Positions 5,010 to 6,625 of a stretch of DNA of 6,625 bases are shown in pieces. The DNA is taken from positions 1-6,625 of the forward strand of contig CBDTTW010000171.1 of the NCBI GenBank assembly GCA_965363675.1. Direction: 5' to 3'. Origin of the DNA: CBDTTW01 sp965363675. GTDB taxonomy: Bacteria; Bacteroidota; Rhodothermia; Rhodothermales; DASSAV01. The notes beneath the pieces were generated by a model, which saw only the letters and a list, made by a program, of their open reading frames with translations, had not been told where the DNA came from and searched no databases. A program made the translations under genes and the position numbers. Numbering within the stretch: position 1 is the first letter of the stretch; every line of letters starts with the position of its first letter.

Positions 5010-6625
5010 TTACTCAAAGGCGGCTTTGACGCTGAAGGAGGGCACGAACGGCAACTGGTCGGCGCGCTGCATCGTGAAAACGTCCAGGTAGAACAGATTG
5101 TTGCGGTCGTAGACGTTGAGCAGGCTGCCTTGCAGCGCGAGCGAGGCGCGCCCGAGGCGCAGGGTGCGCTCCAGGGCTACGTCCAAGCGGTGGTAGGTCG
5201 GCAGCACGCCGTTGAACGGGCGCTCGTAGATGACCCGGCGGGTGCGCGGCGCCTCGCGGATGTCCTCCACGTCGTCGATGAGCGCGAAGCCGTCGAAGCC
5301 GAGGGCGCGGCTGAAGGGCAGCCCCGAGCCGAACTCCCAGCGTGTGCTGAGCGTGAACCCGTAGAAGACCAGGCCCGCAAGAGCGTTGACTTGGTGGCGG
5401 CGGTCGTGGGCAGGCCGAAAGGCCATGCGCTCCTCGCCGTACCACAGCTTGAGCGAGCCCTGCTGCGCCTCGTAGCGCGTGGCCGAATAGCCGTAGGTCA
5501 GTTGGGCCGTAGCCGGGCCGCCCTGAAGGTGCACCCGCGTGTCGAAGCCCGCCGAGCGCCCCGAGGCCGATTGCAGGCGCGTCGTGAAGCGTGGGAACGC
5601 CGTCCACTCGGGGATGAACAGGTTGATCATGCGCTTGTAATACCCCTCGACGGACATTTCGACCCACGGCGCCGGGTTGGTCCGGTAGCCGAGCAGCCCG
5701 TGCCAGGCCCGCGCCAGCCGCCCCGAGAGCACGTTGCGCTGGTTGGGCGCAAACCGGGGGATGTTCGTCCACGCGGTGAACACCGAAGCGGCGTCGCGCC
5801 GGTCGGTCAGGCCGAGCACCTCCTGATGGAACAGCCCGACGGCGCTGCTGAGCTGATGCTTCGGGCCGCCGAGCACCACGCGCACGCGCGGCTCCAGGTA
5901 GGGATCGACGCGGATGTTGAACCACTGGAGGCGCACGCCCGGCCGCACCTTCAGGGCGCCGAACTTCCACTCGGGTTCGAGATACATGGCGAAGTAGCCC
6001 AGCGACTCGCTCTCGTCCTGCACGTTCTGGAACACCCCGCCGAGCGTGTTGTCCAGCCACATCCAGCGCAGGGCAAAGCCGCTCTGCACGTCCACGCGGT
6101 CGCCGAAGAACGAGGCGTCGAGCTTTACGTCGGTGTTGCGGATCGAGGAGGTGCGCGAGGGGTTGTCGGGGGCGCCCAGCTCCGAGTCGAGCACGGCGCG
6201 CGACACCTGGAAGTCGGCGGCGATGGGCAGGAACCGGGGCAGCACGAGGTAGCGCGCGCCCAGCCCTTTGTTTTCCCAGCGCACTTCTTCGGGCGTAAAG
6301 CCGCCGGTCGCCGCCCCGAGCGTGCCCTGGTCGTAGGTGCGAATGGCGCTCACGGAAAGCCGGCTTTTGCCCGAGCTTTCGAAATACAGCTTCCCGAAGG
6401 CGTCGCCGAACTTGAACGGCAGGGGGTCGTCGAGGTAGCGCTGCGCGCCTTCCTCGATGGTCGATCGCCGGAGCGAGCCGAGCACCGAGATGCGGCCGGG
6501 GATGATGGGGCCTTCGATGCGCGCCGAGCTGATGAATGGCGAGAGCGAGGCCGCCCCGGCGAAGCTGCGCAAATTGCCGTTGCGCGTCCATACGTCGATC
6601 ACCGAGGAGACGCGCTCGCCGAAGC
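5010..6625 (-). CDS. TonB-dependent outer-membrane receptor (5' end outside window)
   Basis: The C-terminal 537 residues of a TonB-dependent receptor are present, with the stop at 5010. The visible part opens with FGERVSSVIDVWTRNGN, matching the typical end of the plug domain (GxRLSSVIDV...TRxGN), so the signal peptide, any carboxypeptidase-like domain, the TonB box and most of the plug lie beyond 6625. The rest is the beta-barrel: alternating aromatic strands such as WKFGALKVRPGVRLQWFNIR, ASLALQGSLLNVYDRNNLFYL near the end, and a last strand PSFSVKAAFE. Such receptors import bulky ligands (siderophores, cobalamin, glycans or peptides) with energy from TonB-ExbB-ExbD. The ligand cannot be read from this part. 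The next gene, 4 bp away, is a lipoprotein, which fits a receptor-lipoprotein pair of the Bacteroidota type. The terminal residue is Glu after Phe, whereas many barrels end in Phe itself. Confidence 0.93.
   Translation of the reverse strand, partial: FGERVSSVIDVWTRNGNLRSFAGAASLSPFISSARIEGPIIPGRISVLGSLRRSTIEEGAQRYLDDPLPFKFGDAFGKLYFESSGKSRLSVSAIRTYDQGTLGAATGGFTPEEVRWENKGLGARYLVLPRFLPIAADFQVSRAVLDSELGAPDNPSRTSSIRNTDVKLDASFFGDRVDVQSGFALRWMWLDNTLGGVFQNVQDESESLGYFAMYLEPEWKFGALKVRPGVRLQWFNIRVDPYLEPRVRVVLGGPKHQLSSAVGLFHQEVLGLTDRRDAASVFTAWTNIPRFAPNQRNVLSGRLARAWHGLLGYRTNPAPWVEMSVEGYYKRMINLFIPEWTAFPRFTTRLQSASGRSAGFDTRVHLQGGPATAQLTYGYSATRYEAQQGSLKLWYGEERMAFRPAHDRRHQVNALAGLVFYGFTLSTRWEFGSGLPFSRALGFDGFALIDDVEDIREAPRTRRVIYERPFNGVLPTYHRLDVALERTLRLGRASLALQGSLLNVYDRNNLFYLDVFTMQRADQLPFVPSFSVKAAFE

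Noticed and set aside
4043..5029. A 328-codon plus-strand frame opposite the lipoprotein gene.
   Set aside because: It is a mirror of the lipoprotein codons, with no signal peptide or domain of its own; the minus strand has a lipoprotein signal and operon spacing.
5014..6591. A 525-codon minus-strand frame within the receptor gene in another phase.
   Set aside because: The product is Arg/Ala/Pro-rich without beta-barrel pattern; the receptor frame shows plug-end and barrel sequences.

Overview
The window is GC-rich and fully occupied by genes on the minus strand, so transcription runs from the high-coordinate end towards position 1. A TonB-dependent outer-membrane receptor followed directly by a DUF4249-like lipoprotein is a Bacteroidota-type arrangement. 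Together with the high GC content and mostly weak Shine-Dalgarno sites, this suggests a Rhodothermota/Rhodothermales-like bacterium (Rhodothermus/Salinibacter relatives). That placement is inference, because no rRNA or marker gene is present.

Layout in transcription order: (1) 6625-5010, the C-terminal part of a TonB-dependent receptor whose N-terminus lies outside the window; (2) 5005-4085, a lipoprotein starting 4 bp after the receptor stop; (3) 4077-3400, endonuclease III (nth), 7 bp after the lipoprotein stop; (4) 3305-3054, an unrecognised 83-residue protein with a very acidic tail; (5) 2919-1399, a secreted M16-family zinc peptidase with an intact HXXEH motif; (6) 1367 to beyond position 1, a second secreted M16 protein that has lost HXXEH but keeps the C-terminal Arg/Tyr pair.

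There are two probable transcription units. Receptor, lipoprotein and nth are packed tightly enough to be one operon: the first two probably form a surface uptake module, and nth, a cytoplasmic DNA-repair enzyme, appears to be a passenger. The two M16 genes form a second unit, behind a leader with an AT-rich promoter-like island, a 12-bp perfect hairpin and the only strong Shine-Dalgarno site seen. Their complementary motifs suggest a heterodimeric periplasmic or envelope peptidase. The small acidic gene sits between the units, with short structured spacers on both sides.

No RNA gene, mobile element, CRISPR array or phage gene was seen, and no clear novel system. The observations most worth checking are the split active site of the M16 pair, the hairpin leader and the uncharacterised acidic protein. 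No stretch over 300 bases lacks a gene.
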